64,000 bases of DNA from Ceratobasidium sp. AG-K (GCA_037039685.1 JAWNGF010000015.1:635001-699000), one strand, 5' to 3'; shown: positions 22,323-34,800, counted from the first letter of the stretch. Program-made: numbers and translations. The notes: a model not told the origin generated them from the sequence alone.

Positions 22323-23800
22323 AGATGCAGACCAAATCATGATACACCAGGAGAGATACAAAGGCTTTGCAGCAGAATTAGGAAGAGACATTATTGCAGA
22401 AATCACAGCAGCACAAGAGGAAGATGAATCGCTCAGCACACTTGTACTAGCGATCAAAGACAGGAAAAACCTCCCCCCTAGTGTCAAGAAGCAGTTCAAG
22501 GACTACAAAATAATGGAGGGACTTCTGTTGTACAAGGGTGCAATCTATGGTCCAGAAGATACGGATCTACGCCTGGAAATATTACAACAACATCATGATA
22601 CACCAACTGCGGGTTACCAGGGACAAGCAAAACCTTAGAGCTCCTCTCAAGACAATATTACTGGCCAGGAATGAAAGCAACAGTCAACAGATACATAGAC
22701 TTCTGCAAAACATGCCAAAGAAGTAAGGGACACATACATTCAGTACCAGCAAAACCACTACCTATAGCAACACATCCTTGGGAAGACATCAGTTATGACT
22801 TCATCATCAAACTACCCAAATCAGCTGGATGGGACAGTATCCTGGTAGTGGTAGATTGACATAGCAAAATGGCTCTTTTCATCCCCTGCAAGGAAGCAAC
22901 AACAGCAGAAGGAGTTGCAGATCTCTTCCTGTCAAACGTTTGGAAACTTCATGGTTTACACAAGCAAACAATCTCTGACAGAGGAACCACATTCAACAGT
23001 CACTTCCTATGTTCCCTGTATGAAAAACTTGGGATCAACCCTTCCTTCAGTACAGCATTTCACCTCCAGACTGATGGGCAGTCAGAACGAGTTAACCAAT
23101 GGCTTGAAGGGTTTCTTAGGACTTTCATCAACTACAGACAGGATAACTGGGCACAATGGTTACCTATTGTGGAATTTTGCTACAACAATCATGTCAACAG
23201 AACCACAGGCAAGACCCCCTTCAAAATTAACTAGGGATTCCACCCTAGATGGAATATAGTGGACACCAATGTTCAGAACCCTTTGGCTAGAAACCTACAA
23301 GAGCAAATGGAAGAAGCAAGGAAAGAAGCAACAGTGGCAATGCAATTCCATGAGGATCAGGCCCAGGAACCCAGGGAAACATATGAGCCAGGCAACCTTG
23401 TTTGGGTACTAAGCACAAATTTCAGAACAAAGCAACCAATAAAAAAACTTGACAACAAGAAATTAGGTCCCTTCAAGGTTGCAAGGGCAATCTCTTCCCA
23501 TGCATATGAGATTGAACTTCCCAAATCCATCAAGAAGCATAATGTCTTCCATATTGATCAGCTATGGAAATACAAGGAGGACAAGGAATTCAACAGGAAC
23601 CAAATACAACCACCTCCCATAGAAACAGAGGAAGACAAAGAAGTCTATGAAGTCCAGAAGATTGTGGACTGGAAGGAAACAAAAGAAGGGCTCAAATATG
23701 TAATCCAATGGAAGGGATATCTGCCAAGCAAAGATACCAAAGAAAGTGCAGCAAAGATTGCAGAACTACTACCCATCATGAGAAATTTCCTCAAAGAAAA
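22323..23800 (+). pseudogene. Ty3/gypsy integrase-chromodomain relic (family B)
   Basis: Only the 3' half of pol is present. The integrase N-domain is in 22339-22730 (HHDTPTAGYQGQA, then YIDFCKTCQRSKG). The catalytic core is in 22671-23234: YDFIIKLPKSAG, SDRGTTFNS, TDGQSERVNQ, all three acidic residues present. The C-terminal domain and a degraded chromodomain (YVIQWKGYLPSKDTKES) are in 23259-23800. Breaks: a frameshift near 22636, TGA at 22857-22859 and TAG at 23232-23234. The element is cut at 22322 by family D. Confidence 0.9.
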
Positions 23801-23955
23801 CCCTTTGGCACCTGTACCCCTGAATTTCAAACAACAGCCAGTTAAAAGGACCAGGGGGAGAGTAGCAAACCTCAACTCAAACAGCTCTCATCAGCCTTGC
23901 ATTGCTCTAAGTCCACTCTCACACCAACCCAACACTCCTAACAAACTTTCCAAAC

Positions 23956-24723
23956 ATGCCTGCTGCTCGTCACTCAGTCACCATCAGCAAGCTCCCATGG
24001 GCCACAGGTGCAGCTTGCACAATTGCAAAGTCTCTTGACTTGGGTGTGGTCTTATACCACATCCCTCAATGGATGTGGCGCATTGGACAGTGCCATTACT
24101 ACCCAGGGAGCAACATGCTCCATCTGGCAGTGGCAGGAGAATTCAAATGGGTCAGACACAAGCCGCCCACAAAACACCAACTCAAGGAGCGGTCAGGCGT
24201 CCTGATAGCCAGGGGGTGTGCGTTGTTCTCAGCCCAGGAGGTGATTTTGGGGAGCATCAAGAACAGGACAAGCAAGAAATGGGGGGACCATCACATCAAT
24301 GATCCCCATTTGTGGCAGTCCAAGTGGATCTGGGAGGAGAAGGAAGGAAGGGCGTGTTTGCACAACAAGTGGGAATGGGATGCAGTGTGGGATCAAGACC
24401 TAAAGGGTTGGATTGAGGACAGGGGCCAATAGGCCAAAGAAATCAAGTACAGGCCATGATGGTGGGACAACAGTCCCAACCTGGACCAGTGGGCAGACAG
24501 GGAGGGGTTGCCAACAGAATGGCTAGTGGAGGAAGAGAGGGTTTGGGTCAAGGACCAACCCACATGGGAAGAGGGGTGCAAGGAGGCGCCCATGGAGTTG
24601 AAGGAGGAAGTGGGAGACTCAGTGGAGAACCCCATAGTTCTGGAAGAAGAGGAGGAGGCCATTTGGTCCCAGGGGGACAGGGAGGCATTTGAAAAAATGG
24701 TGGGCAACTGTAAATTACAGTAG
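23956..24723 (+). pseudogene. accessory 3' ORF of family-B element
   Basis: The ORF 23956-24432 (158 aa) starts MPAARHSVTISKLPW and has LDLGVVLYHIPQW, GEFKWVRHK and a Trp-rich part (WQSKWIWEEKEG). After a stop at 24430-24432, the downstream frame 24508-24723 continues with WLVEEERVWVKDQPTWEEG and an acidic run (IVLEEEEEAIW), up to the polypurine tract. The order of motifs matches the family-C ORF on the other strand (11599-12423). This suggests a conserved accessory protein, with no recognised domain, coded 3' of the chromodomain. Confidence 0.6.
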
Positions 24724-24765
24724 TTGCCATTAAGGTCCCCTAAATGGGCTCTTAGAGGGGGGTAA

Positions 24766-25247
24766 TATTGTGACCCAAGGCCCCACCAATGCCCTTTGTC
24801 CTCTGGCTTCTTGTCTTGTGTCTCCTTTGTTCCACTTTCCTTTGTGTCTGTTTCCTGTGTGCGTGAGCAGCCTTAAGCTGCTTCCTTTCTCTTTTGTCTT
24901 GCAACTTCCTTGCTTGGCAAGTCATGTTCCTTTATAGGACATGACTCATAGAGCTTTCTGATTGGATAGTTTGTATGACCCATTTCTTGGCATGAGTATG
25001 ACTCATGTCTTTTCTCTGAATATATAATGAGGCAACAACAAGCATGGTATCCCCATCTTGTTTTGTCTTGTCATTTCCCCAACAAACAGTCCCTCACTGG
25101 GTTTCCCTCAGGGTTACCTTTGATCCTCAGGTCTTAGTGCTGTTCACAGTCTACAGTTCACAGTTCTTTGGGTGCCAAGTCTCTCTAAGTCTTAACTTGA
25201 GCACATACAGTTACAGTCAGCAACCATCATAGAGTTGGGTTGCAACA
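24766..25247 (+). repeat. family-B 3' LTR (482 bp)
   Basis: It starts TATTGTGACCC (consensus TGTTGTGACCC from the solo LTR at 25673) and ends GGGTTGCAACA, so TGTTG/CAACA is the terminal inverted repeat. A polypurine tract (TTAGAGGGGGGTAA) precedes it, as expected for a 3' LTR. TATA-like TATATAATGAG lies near 25020. Confidence 0.9.
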
Positions 25248-26893
25248 GTAAGGGCCTTATGGCTTCTGAATTCCATGACATAGGAAGTTAGAGCAGTGTT
25301 GATATGCTGCTTCATTTGGATTGTCATGAGCTTCCTGGAGGCCTGTTCCTTTGCCATAGGGTTGCTAAAATTGAGGATGAAGTCTTCTTTCATGTTTGAC
25401 CAAGAGTAGATCACATCTGCATTGCTGGTGTAGGTGGGGTTTTGTTGATTCTCTCAAGGTGTTTGAATGCCCATGCTTTTGCTTCCTTGTGTTCCATGTT
25501 ACTGAGAAAGGTGGTAATCTTCTTCTGATTGTGATTGAAGACCTTCCCATGGATGTTGAAGTATGTTTCCATCAATGTGATGAAGCAATCAGCTTCTGTT
25601 CCTCTCTTCCCATTGTATGCTTCTGGATTCTTGACAATTGTTGATTGATCCCTGCTTTCTGTGATATCATCTTGTTGTGACCCAAGGCCCCTCCAATGGA
25701 CCTGGACCTCTGTTTTGCTTGTCTGTTGGTTCCTTTGTTTTGCTGTCCTTTCTGCATGCTTCTGTTGTGTTCATTTTTCCTTGTTCTTGCACAGCCTTAG
25801 GCTGCTTCTCTTTTCTTTTGTCTTACAACTTCCTTTCTTGGCAAGTCATGTTCCTTTATAGGACATGACTCATAGAGCATCCTGATTGGTTGACTTGTAT
25901 GACTCATGCCTTTTCAGAATATATAATGAGGCATCAACAAGCATGGTATCCACATCTTGTTTTGCCTGGTCATTTCCCCAATGAACAGACCCTCACTGGG
26001 TTTCCCTCAAGGTTACCTTGGATCCTCAGGCCTTAGTGCTGTTCATAGTTGACAGTTCACAGCTCTTCAGATGCCAAGTCTGTCTCAGTCTGGACTTGTG
26101 CACATACACTTACAGTTTGCAACCATCATAGTGTTGGGTTGCAAGACATCTGCTATATCTGTGTAGATGCCAAAGTGTTTGCTGCAAGTTGTGTTGGGCT
26201 GCTTTGCTTCCTCTTCTTCTTTTGCTGGGGCCTGTCTTTTTTGCCTGATGATTTTTGTAGATCCTCCAGACCCTGCTTCTCCTGTCCTGACACTTTCTTA
26301 ATCAGACTCTGGGTACTTGTATCCTTCAAAGGGGAAGGTTGTTGTCTTTCTTGGGGTTTCTGGAGGAGGTCCTGTAATCCTTGAGGTTCTAGGGGTTGTG
26401 GATTCTTTGCCATGTATGCCTTGTTCAATGTGTTCTTCTTCCTTTGGTTCTATCATCCCTGCAATACCATTCATGATGTTTAGGACTTGAGCTATCCTTT
26501 CATTTTGTGCATGGATATTGCTTTTTGTGGCTCCTGTTTCCTGATGGCAATTTACCCCTGTTTGTATGGTTCAAATGTCTTCTCCTGTTTCCCTCATGTC
26601 ACGTTGGATTTGAAGAAAAGATGCATTGAGTATGTGTACTAACCGGGCCGTTGTATGGTTGAAGACTGCTTGCATTTGTTCTAGTGTTGTGATGCTTTCC
26701 TAGCTATTGGGATGCCTACAACTTGTTCCAGTGTATTGTCTTTTATTTGTCCTGGTACTGATCCTCCCAAATCTGCCATTGTGAGTTCAGGAAGATTTAT
26801 TGATCCTGTGGCTGGAGTTGCCACTGGATTGGGTCTTGTAGTTTGTTCCCTTGGTCTTAAGGGATTGGTCCATCCTTCCTTGGGCTGAGCCAT
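25248..26893 (-). pseudogene. family-B-type gag, reverse, interrupted by a solo LTR
   Basis: Minus-strand text begins near 26893 (MAQPKEGWTNPLRPREQ; LPELTMADLGG). It continues through a Lys/Gln-rich part at 26428-26153. After the solo LTR at 25673-26146 it resumes in capsid-like text at 25550-25217 (MKEDFILNFSNP; MTIQMKQHINTALTSYVMEF). Stops and frame changes are frequent. It is cut at 25247/25248 by the forward family-B LTR. Its own 5' LTR is the interrupted one ending at 27134. Confidence 0.75.
25673..26146 (+). repeat. family-B solo LTR with target-site duplication
   Basis: It starts TGTTGTGACCC and ends GGGTTGCAAGA. The 5-bp duplication CATCT flanks it at 25668-25672 and 26147-26151. No internal region is present, so the element was lost by LTR-LTR recombination. 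It sits inside the reverse gag. Confidence 0.93.
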
Positions 26894-27339
26894 TTGGGGT
26901 GTGTTCCTTCTTCATTCTGGTAAAGCCATGGATTCACCTTTGTAGTACTAATGTTTGAATGAACCTAACATCAAGTAGATATTGATTGCCAAAAAAATAA
27001 GGTTCAAAAATTGAACATTGTGTCTGAGTGTGTGGGAATGCAAAAACTAGTGGTCTCCCAAGTTCCCACAAGACCTTTGAGGGAGCTATGATGACTATTG
27101 ACTGTTTCATTGTGGAATCATCTTGTCTTGCAATGTCACAACCCAACACTATGATGGTTGCCAACTGTAACTGTGTGTGCACTAGTCAAGATTCAGAGAC
27201 ACTTGGCACCCAAAGAGCTCTGAACTGTAGACTGTGAACAGCTCTGAGGCCTGAGGATCCAAGGTAACCCTGATGGAAACCCAGTGAGAGACTATTTGTT
27301 GGGGAAAATGACAAGGCAAAACAAGATGGGGATACCATG

Positions 27340-28511
27340 TGTTATGGATACTGACATTCTGTCATAGGAATAACATACTGAAATCCAAACCTATGCTTGT
27401 GGCGACTTTTCTGCTTGTTTGCATGTATGCAGTTTTGTAACTGTCTTTACTCCCTCTTGAACGCTACTTTTGTGCTACTTCTTTATGTCGAAATGTAGTA
27501 CTCTCTAGTAGCTTCAATTCACTGTCTTTTGCGTCTCTATATGCGGGGATTTCATAAAGATATGAAATGTCTAAGTTTATTGTCTTTGGCGCTTAGGGAG
27601 AGATACATTGTTATACTTGTATCTCCACCAATACTGATCCGTTCGCTTAGCTTGAACTTGCGACTGACTCGCAAGCTTCCAATTCAGCCGATCGCACTTG
27701 TTTCATGTGAATTGACCGGCTATTTCCCGCGATATGTCTCGTGGCTTGTCAAGGTGCTGAAATGACTCATTTCAGCAGCCACCAGATCTTGAGAGCTGCA
27801 TAGCTTGTAGATAGTGATTTAGTATAGTTACTTGACTGGAGCAATTAGTTAGATGACTCATAATATATGTTCCAGCCAACCAAAGCACTCTGACTCCATG
27901 AATGCTAGTCATCAAGGCATCAGTGTTCATCCACCCCTCCTATCATTGGTAGATGCCCCCCAATGATAGCCACAACCAGATGACTAGTGGTCTGAGGCCT
28001 CTAGGGTATAAATACATGCCCTCTAAGAGCCCTCCATCCTCACCTCACTCTACATCTGTTGTGCTTTGGCTTGGCTGTGTGATTTCCCCTATTATTGTTG
28101 TGTGCCTCAAACAGTATTTGTTAGCCTAAAGAAAAGGATCTCCTGAGTACCTATTATAGAGGAAAGGTTGCAGACATCTTATAGTGCTTTTACAAGTAAG
28201 AACAAGGAAGGCATTTAGGGAATAGCCTAAGATTAGTACATACTTAGTTCATTGCAACTAGGAGTGTGAAACAGTGACATTTAATAGCTAAGGGAACCTG
28301 AGCTCAGTACTCCTGCTCTTTCTATTACTAGTGTACATACACTCTACAGTAGGAAAGCTTAGTATCAATTCCATTAAGTGTGCAACTAGATTGCTTACTT
28401 ACTGAGAGCATCTCAGACTACTGAGACATTACTTTATATTGTTCCACTGTGTGTATTCTGTAGTTATATCACTTGTACATACAAGTAGCTGCAACTCTCA
28501 GATATATAACA
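27340..28511. mobile_element. family-E insertion 1, probable solo LTR (1172 bp)
   Basis: Its ends are TGTTATGGATACTGAC and GATATATAACA, giving the perfect terminal inverted repeat TGTTAT/ATAACA. The 5-bp duplication CCATG flanks it at 27335-27339 and 28512-28516. Length, TG...CA ends and 5-bp duplication fit a long solo LTR. The superfamily is unknown, and no long coding region is seen. The first 430 bp hold many CpG, the rest almost none. Confidence 0.85.
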
Positions 28512-28786
28512 CCATGCTTGTTGTTGCCTCATTATATATTCAGAGAAAGGCATGAGTCATACTCATGCTAAGAAGCAAGTCATACAAGTCAACCAATCAG
28601 GATGCTCTATGAGTCATGTCCTACAAAGGAACATGACTTGCCAAGAAAAGAAGTTGTAAGACAAGAGGAAAAGGAAGCAGCCTAAGGCTTCACACAAACA
28701 AAGAAAACAAGAGACAAAGGAAGTGCACACAAAGGAAAACATAACAAAGGAGACACAAGACAAGTAAACAGGGTTCCAGGTCCATT

Positions 28787-30774
28787 TGTTATGGATACTG
28801 ACTTCCATTGGTATCTATACTTAGTCTAAACTCACTATACCCAAGGATTGGAAAATGTATGAAATATGTCTCGTTTTGTATCATCTGTAGCAAATGTGTT
28901 TCGACTTGCATTGTATATACAAGAATGCGAATCGATACTTCTGATGTCTCTCTATCTGTTGTGACCTTCAGCAACTTGAACGATTTAGAATTCATTAAGT
29001 TACAAATTACTTAACTTTAATCAATTTGTACCTTTGTGAAATACAAGTATTTCTGGTATCTCGTCTGACTTGCCAAACTGATCAACTTGATTTATTTTGC
29101 GCTCAAACGCACAGCTTTGCACATGTATCGGCGGAGTTTCATGTATTTCTGTACAGTGGCTTTGGAGATATTCTCTTATCCGTGTTCAAATATCAATAGC
29201 CACATGATCCATACTTTGAACACAGCATATCTCCATAACCACAGCATGGAATTCCACAATCAGACTTGCGTTGGAGTCGCACTGCCTCGCACTATTTTTG
29301 TAGATAGTCCTTATGTAGTAGTTTTTGTGTTCTGGAAAGCTCTTTCAGAACGGCCACATGCAGAGCCACACTATGTATGGAGTTTGTACCTTTAATATGT
29401 ACTCTGAGCAGCACTGCATGATCTAACTATAGCTACAGAGCTATTCTTAGGCTACTCCGCACTATCTAGTGGCCTGGAAATTCTACTTAGAATATGTACA
29501 CTTGAGTATTCATACCTGTGTGCTCTAAGGTATATCAACTGGCCTCTGAGAGCCTCCAGAGATCACATCTCAATTTACTTTCAATACATCTTTACCAAGT
29601 TTATCACTTGTGTGACAGCTTTACAGCTTATTCTAAGACCTAAAGCAGTTCTCCCAATAACACTCCTTAATTGTTGAGTTTAACTCCAATTAAGTTGCAG
29701 TTGAGGTTGAGATAACTTTAAGAGTTCTACAGTAAGCACTAAGCACTGCACTACAGATACTTGTGTTAGGGAAGTATATTAAGTATTAACTTGATTCTAG
29801 CAATCAGGGGGGATATCTTAAATACAACCTATAGGGAACCTTGCCTTGTAGCATTGCTCAAACAGTTGTAGCTTAAGTGTACCTCTACAGTTAAGAAAGA
29901 TATATTGCCTTTAGTAACAAATACTGTTAGTAACAGCATATTAGTGCCCTCTGAGGATCTAGTAAAGTTTACTTTACCCTCATCTGTAAATGTGCTGGGA
30001 GCTATATAGTGCTATATAGCGCTATGTAGCTGGGTAGCAAAACATCAACACCCCTTATATGTACTGCTATGTAGCAGCCTCAGTGCTACATAGTGCTACA
30101 TAGTGCTATGTAGCAAAGGCCATATTTGGGCAACAGAATGAAATGGTTTGGACATTGTGGCTGTGCAGTTACCATATATGGTAATCAATTAGTCCAAATT
30201 GGGATAAATTGATTACCATATATGGTAGATTTTGATTCTAAGTCGATTTTAAAATTTCCTTTTTGGTAATATTTGAAATTCCATATAGGGATGCAATCTA
30301 ACCTTTATAGGAACTCAGCTGACTTTAAACTTCAAGTGCCACCCTGCTGCTATAAGTTGTTTTCCCCCCTGTTTCACCTGCCTGAGTGCACCCCCAACAC
30401 CTCACCTGGGGGGTATTTTATAGCATATAGTCACATTGGTGAGAAGGGGATGGAAAACTGCTGGCTGGTTCAAAAGTTTGTCCCAAAATGGGTGTCTTAG
30501 TCATATACATCAAATTACCTATCTGGGAAGATCATTACCATATATGGTAACTGCACAGCCACAATGTCCAAACCATTTCATTCCATTGCCCAAATATGGC
30601 CTTTGCTACATAGCAGTACATATAAGGGGTGTTGATGTTTTGCTACCCAACTACATAGCACTATATAGCGCTATATAGCTCCCAGCACATTCACAGATGC
30701 TCTGGCTTCATAAAGTTGTGATACAGACAACGTATATTCTATACTTTAGGATATATTTACACTGAACCATGACA
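28787..30774. mobile_element. family-E insertion 2 (1988 bp)
   Basis: It shares the first 16 bases TGTTATGGATACTGAC with insertion 1 and ends CCATGACA, the near inverse of TGTTATGG. The 5-bp duplication CCATT flanks it at 28782-28786 and 30775-30779. The interior differs from insertion 1 and contains a foldback repeat (29981-30699) near its right end. No gene is recognised. It could be a longer relative's LTR that gained the foldback element. Confidence 0.82.
29981..30699. repeat. foldback element with about 160-200-bp arms
   Basis: The left end CATCTGTAAATGTGCTGGG is mirrored by CCCAGCACATTCACAGATG at the right. Inside, both arms carry GCTATATAGCGCTATGTAG-type repeats, a block reading TTTGCTACCC / GGGTAGCAAA, and TTACCATATATGGTAA at the inner edges. 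The centre (about 30200-30530) codes for nothing. It is a candidate nonautonomous DNA element nested in family-E insertion 2. No clear target duplication found. Confidence 0.75.
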
Positions 30775-30879
30775 CCATTGGAGGGGCCCTGGGTCATGAC
30801 ACTCAGGGGCTCAATGATGTGTTTTCCACTGCCAGGATCAGCCAGCACAACTCAAAGACCAACCAGCATTTCCACTGGA

Positions 30880-31819
30880 GGATCACATGAAAAATCAGCA
30901 GTGGCCAAACCAATGGAATTTGACAGCAAAAGGGCAGAAATGCTAGGGACTGTGTATACACCTGTTACTACATAGCCAATTCCCAATATGCAACCACACC
31001 TGATGAGTGCAAGATTTGGTTCTTCATTTCCTACCTATGAAGTGGTGTGATCAACTGGATCAGGCCCTTCCAGGACCTACACCTGGTTGGAACACCACAA
31101 GCAATCTTCTCAGATATGAACATCTTCCAACAAGAATGAGAACTTGCTTTCAGAGAAATTGAACAGGTGGAAGTCTGCCAGCAAAAATAAAAGCCCTTGT
31201 CACAAACAAAAAGAGTTGTCCAGTACATCATGGAATTCAGGACCCTATTGGCTCCTTTGGGATACAATGAACAAACCCTGAAGGACAATTTCTGTGCAGG
31301 CCTCAAAGACAACATCAAAGACATGTTGACATCCCAGGCCTTCAATTGACATAACGTCACCCTCCAGGATTTATTTACCAGGACACAAGAGATTGATGCA
31401 GCAGTCATTGCCAGGGACATAGAGGCAAAGGGCAGCAAATCCCCAGAGAGGGCAACACCAAGCGGTAGCTTCAAAAAGATAACCATAAGTGCAACAGTGC
31501 ACAAATACCAGAAGTGGGAGGCAATCTACACTGTCACACCATCAGTCAGTAAGAAGGAAACCATTGAGAAAATCAAGAAAAACAAGCCAGGATTCCTATC
31601 ACCAACCATCAAACAGGAAGATGGAAGGTAATCAGAAATCCCCTTTGCACTTATCAAACTAGACATTAGACATGCCAAAACAGAAGTAGCAGCTATCACC
31701 AGCAAAACCAGCTGTTACCGCTGCAACAAGAAGGGACACATGGCAAAAGACTGTACAGTGAAAATAGCAGCCTTGGAGGAGGATGCCAGGGACTTGGGAT
31801 CAGGAAAAGGGAGCAACTG
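30880..31819 (+). pseudogene. family-A gag with CCHC zinc knuckle
   Basis: The text EFDSKRAEMLG near 30920 is the gag start region. VQYIMEFRTLLAPLGYNEQTL and FCAGLKDNIKDML (31220-31330) are the capsid core in the usual Retrotrans_gag order. The knuckle CYRCNKKGHMAKDC is at about 31711-31752. In-frame stops occur, for example near 30975, 31349 and 31629. Gag would form the particle and bind RNA. Confidence 0.85.
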
Positions 31820-31849
31820 AGGGGAGCAATGGGTGCCCTAAAGTTGGAA

Positions 31850-34800
31850 TTAGATCATATTGTCATAGGAAACCACAACCAGTCTGTAAAATAATTATAT
31901 CTTTGCTCCACCAAATATGCAGACCAACTCCATGTGCCAATCACAATTGAATGCCCAATAAACAACCTAATAATCACTTCCATGATCAATTTGGGAGCCT
32001 CAGGAAACTTTATCAACAGTGAATACATCAACAAACTCAAAATCACCATAATAAAGAAGAAAGTAGCACAAAGGGTTTAAGTTATTGATGGAAGACCCAT
32101 CTCCAATCCACTCATTGACCAAGAAGCCACTTTCCAAATGATAATGAACAATCAGTTTGAGGAAATCACCTGTGACATGGCACCACTAGGACAACATACT
32201 GTAGTTCTAGGGATTCTGTGGCTCAAGAAACCTAACCCATAAATCAACTGGACCAAGGGTGTTCTGGAATTCAATTCAAACTTCTACACAACAGAATGTT
32301 TGTGTGAAGACATAAACAGCTTAGAAGAGGGGGTAGTTGGACACTTACCTGAGATCTACAAGGAATTTGTATCTGTTTTTGAAGCAAAAGAAGCAGATAA
32401 ACTACCCCCACATCATCTCTACCTATTGTGACCCAAGGTCCCTCCAATGGGTTTGGATTCCTGTTTGCCCTCTCTGCACCCCCTTTGTCACATGTGTCTT
32501 GTGTTTCTGTTTCCTTTGTCTTGTTCTCCTTTGTTCTTGCACAGCCTTAAGCTGCTTCTCCTTCTCTTTGTCTTATGACTTCCTTTCTTGGCAAGTCATG
32601 TTCCTTGATAGGACATGACTCATAGAGCTCTCTGATTGGTGAGTTTGTATGACTCATGCCTTTTCTAAATATATAATGAGGCAACAACAAGCATGGTATC
32701 CCCATCTTGCTTTGCCTTGCCCTTTCCCCAACAAACAGTCTTTCACTGGGTTTCCCTCAGGGTTACCTTGGATCCTCAGGTCTTAGTGCTGTTCACAGTC
32801 TACAGTCAACAGTCTTTTGGGTGCTAAGTCTCTCTGAGTCTTGACTTGCACACATATAGTTCTAGTCAGCAACCATCATAGAGTTGGGTTGCAACACTAC
32901 CACCTGAGAATTGAATAGAACCAGGAGCCAAACCAAAGATTGGACCAGTCTACTTGCTGACCAAGGAAGAAGATGCTGCCCTGAAGAAATTGATTGACAA
33001 AAATCTAGCAAAGGAATTTATTGTCCCATCCACCTCACAATGGGTATCTCAAGTCATGTTTGTAAAAAGAAAAGACATTGATGGTATTCCTCAACCCCTA
33101 TGTCTATGCATGGATTACCAATACATGAATTACAACACCAAGGAAAACTGTTACCCCCTGCCCAGAACCAATGACCTAATTCATTTCATGAAAGGAGCCA
33201 AGATCTTCACCAAATTGGACCTGAAGTTTGGATATAACCTGGTACAAGTGGCAGATGAAGATGTACACAAAACAGCCTTCAGAACAAAATACAGACTTTT
33301 TGAATCAAGGGTCATGCCTTTTGGCCTTGCAAACACACCAGCCACTTTCCAAAACATGATGGATGCAGAATTCACAGACATCAAAGATGTCAATGTCAAG
33401 ATCTACATTGATGATATCCTCATCTTCTCCAAAGAGGAAGAGAAACATGCTGAACATGTGAAAGAAGTCCTCTGGCACCTGCAAAAGTTGGGACTGTACT
33501 GTTCCCTGAAGAATTGTTCTTTCCATGTACAAAAGGTGGATTATTTAGGCCAGGTCATCTCAGGAGAAGAAACAGAAATGCAGCCAAAAAAAGTAGCAGC
33601 AGTCCAGAAATGCCCAACACCAAAAAATGTAACAGATGTGCAAACATTTTTAGGATTCACAAACCTTTATTGAAGATTCATCAAGAACTACACACACATT
33701 GCAAGACCCCTTCACAACCTAACTATGAAGGGGAAGAGCTTGGAATGGACAAAAGAAGCAGAGGAAAGTTTCTGGGGCCCAATCAAGGAATTCACTAAGG
33801 CCTGATTCTGAACCAACCAGATCAAGACAAAGGGTTCATTGTAGAATGTGATGCATCAGACAAAGCAACAGGAGCAGTTCTCAGCCAGTACAAAAGTGAC
33901 AACAAACTACATCCAGTTGCTTTCAAGTCCAAGAGTCTACCCCCAGCAGAACAAAACTATGACATCTTTGATAAGGAACTCTTAGCAATTATCAAAGCAT
34001 TCAAAGAATGGTGGCACCTACTAGAAGGGACAGAAAAACCACTACTTCTCATCACAGATCACAAGAATTTGGAATACTTTATGACTTCCAAGGTGTTAAC
34101 CAAACAGCAGAAGTGCTGGGCAGTGTTCCTATCAGAATTCAATTTCCAGATCCAATACAGAGCAGGAGGACTCAATGGCAAGGCAGATGCACTCAGTCAA
34201 CAAAGCACCAAAGACCTAGAAGGGGGGATAGTCCCTCAGAAACCCTTGTTACCCAAACAACTGTTCATCAATTCAACAGAGGAGATTACAGGAATAGCAG
34301 TGACCCAGGAAATCCACAAATCAATTAAAATGGAAACAGAGAAGGACAATACTGTCAAGTCAATTTGGGCCTTCCTCTCCAACAGCCCTGAGAAGGCACC
34401 AGCCCCTGTGCAGAAGGAGTTCAAGAACTGGAAGATCAGGAATGATCCACCATGGCAAAAAAGAAAGAATCTACATCCCTAACAACAATGAGATCAAGCA
34501 ACAGATTTTGGAGTTACACCATGACAACAAAGCAGCAGGACACATGGGACAGGCCAAGACCCTTGAACTAGTCAAACAAGAATATTGGTGGCCCTCAATG
34601 AAAGCATTCATCAACAAATATGTGTCATCCTGTGACTTGTGCCAGCCAACCAAACCAATCAATCAACAACCCTTAAGGAAATTACAACCATTAGAACTTC
34701 CCTCCAGACCCTGGCAACATGTTTCAGTTGATACGATTGTGAAACTTCCCTTGTCAAAAGGACTAGACTCAATCTTACTCATTGTTGACACCCTGACCAA

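Larger units (their letters stand above)
27134..30801 (-). repeat. family-B LTR, reverse, split by two insertions
   Basis: The pieces 27134-27339, 28517-28786 and 30780-30801 read on as one reverse family-B LTR of about 498 bp. It starts TGTCACAACCC and ends GGGTCATGACA, both degraded from TGTTGCAACCC and GGGTCACAACA. Family-E insertions with matching duplications fill the two gaps. Because gag on the minus strand begins 240 bp to its left, this is best read as that element's 5' LTR. Confidence 0.88.
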
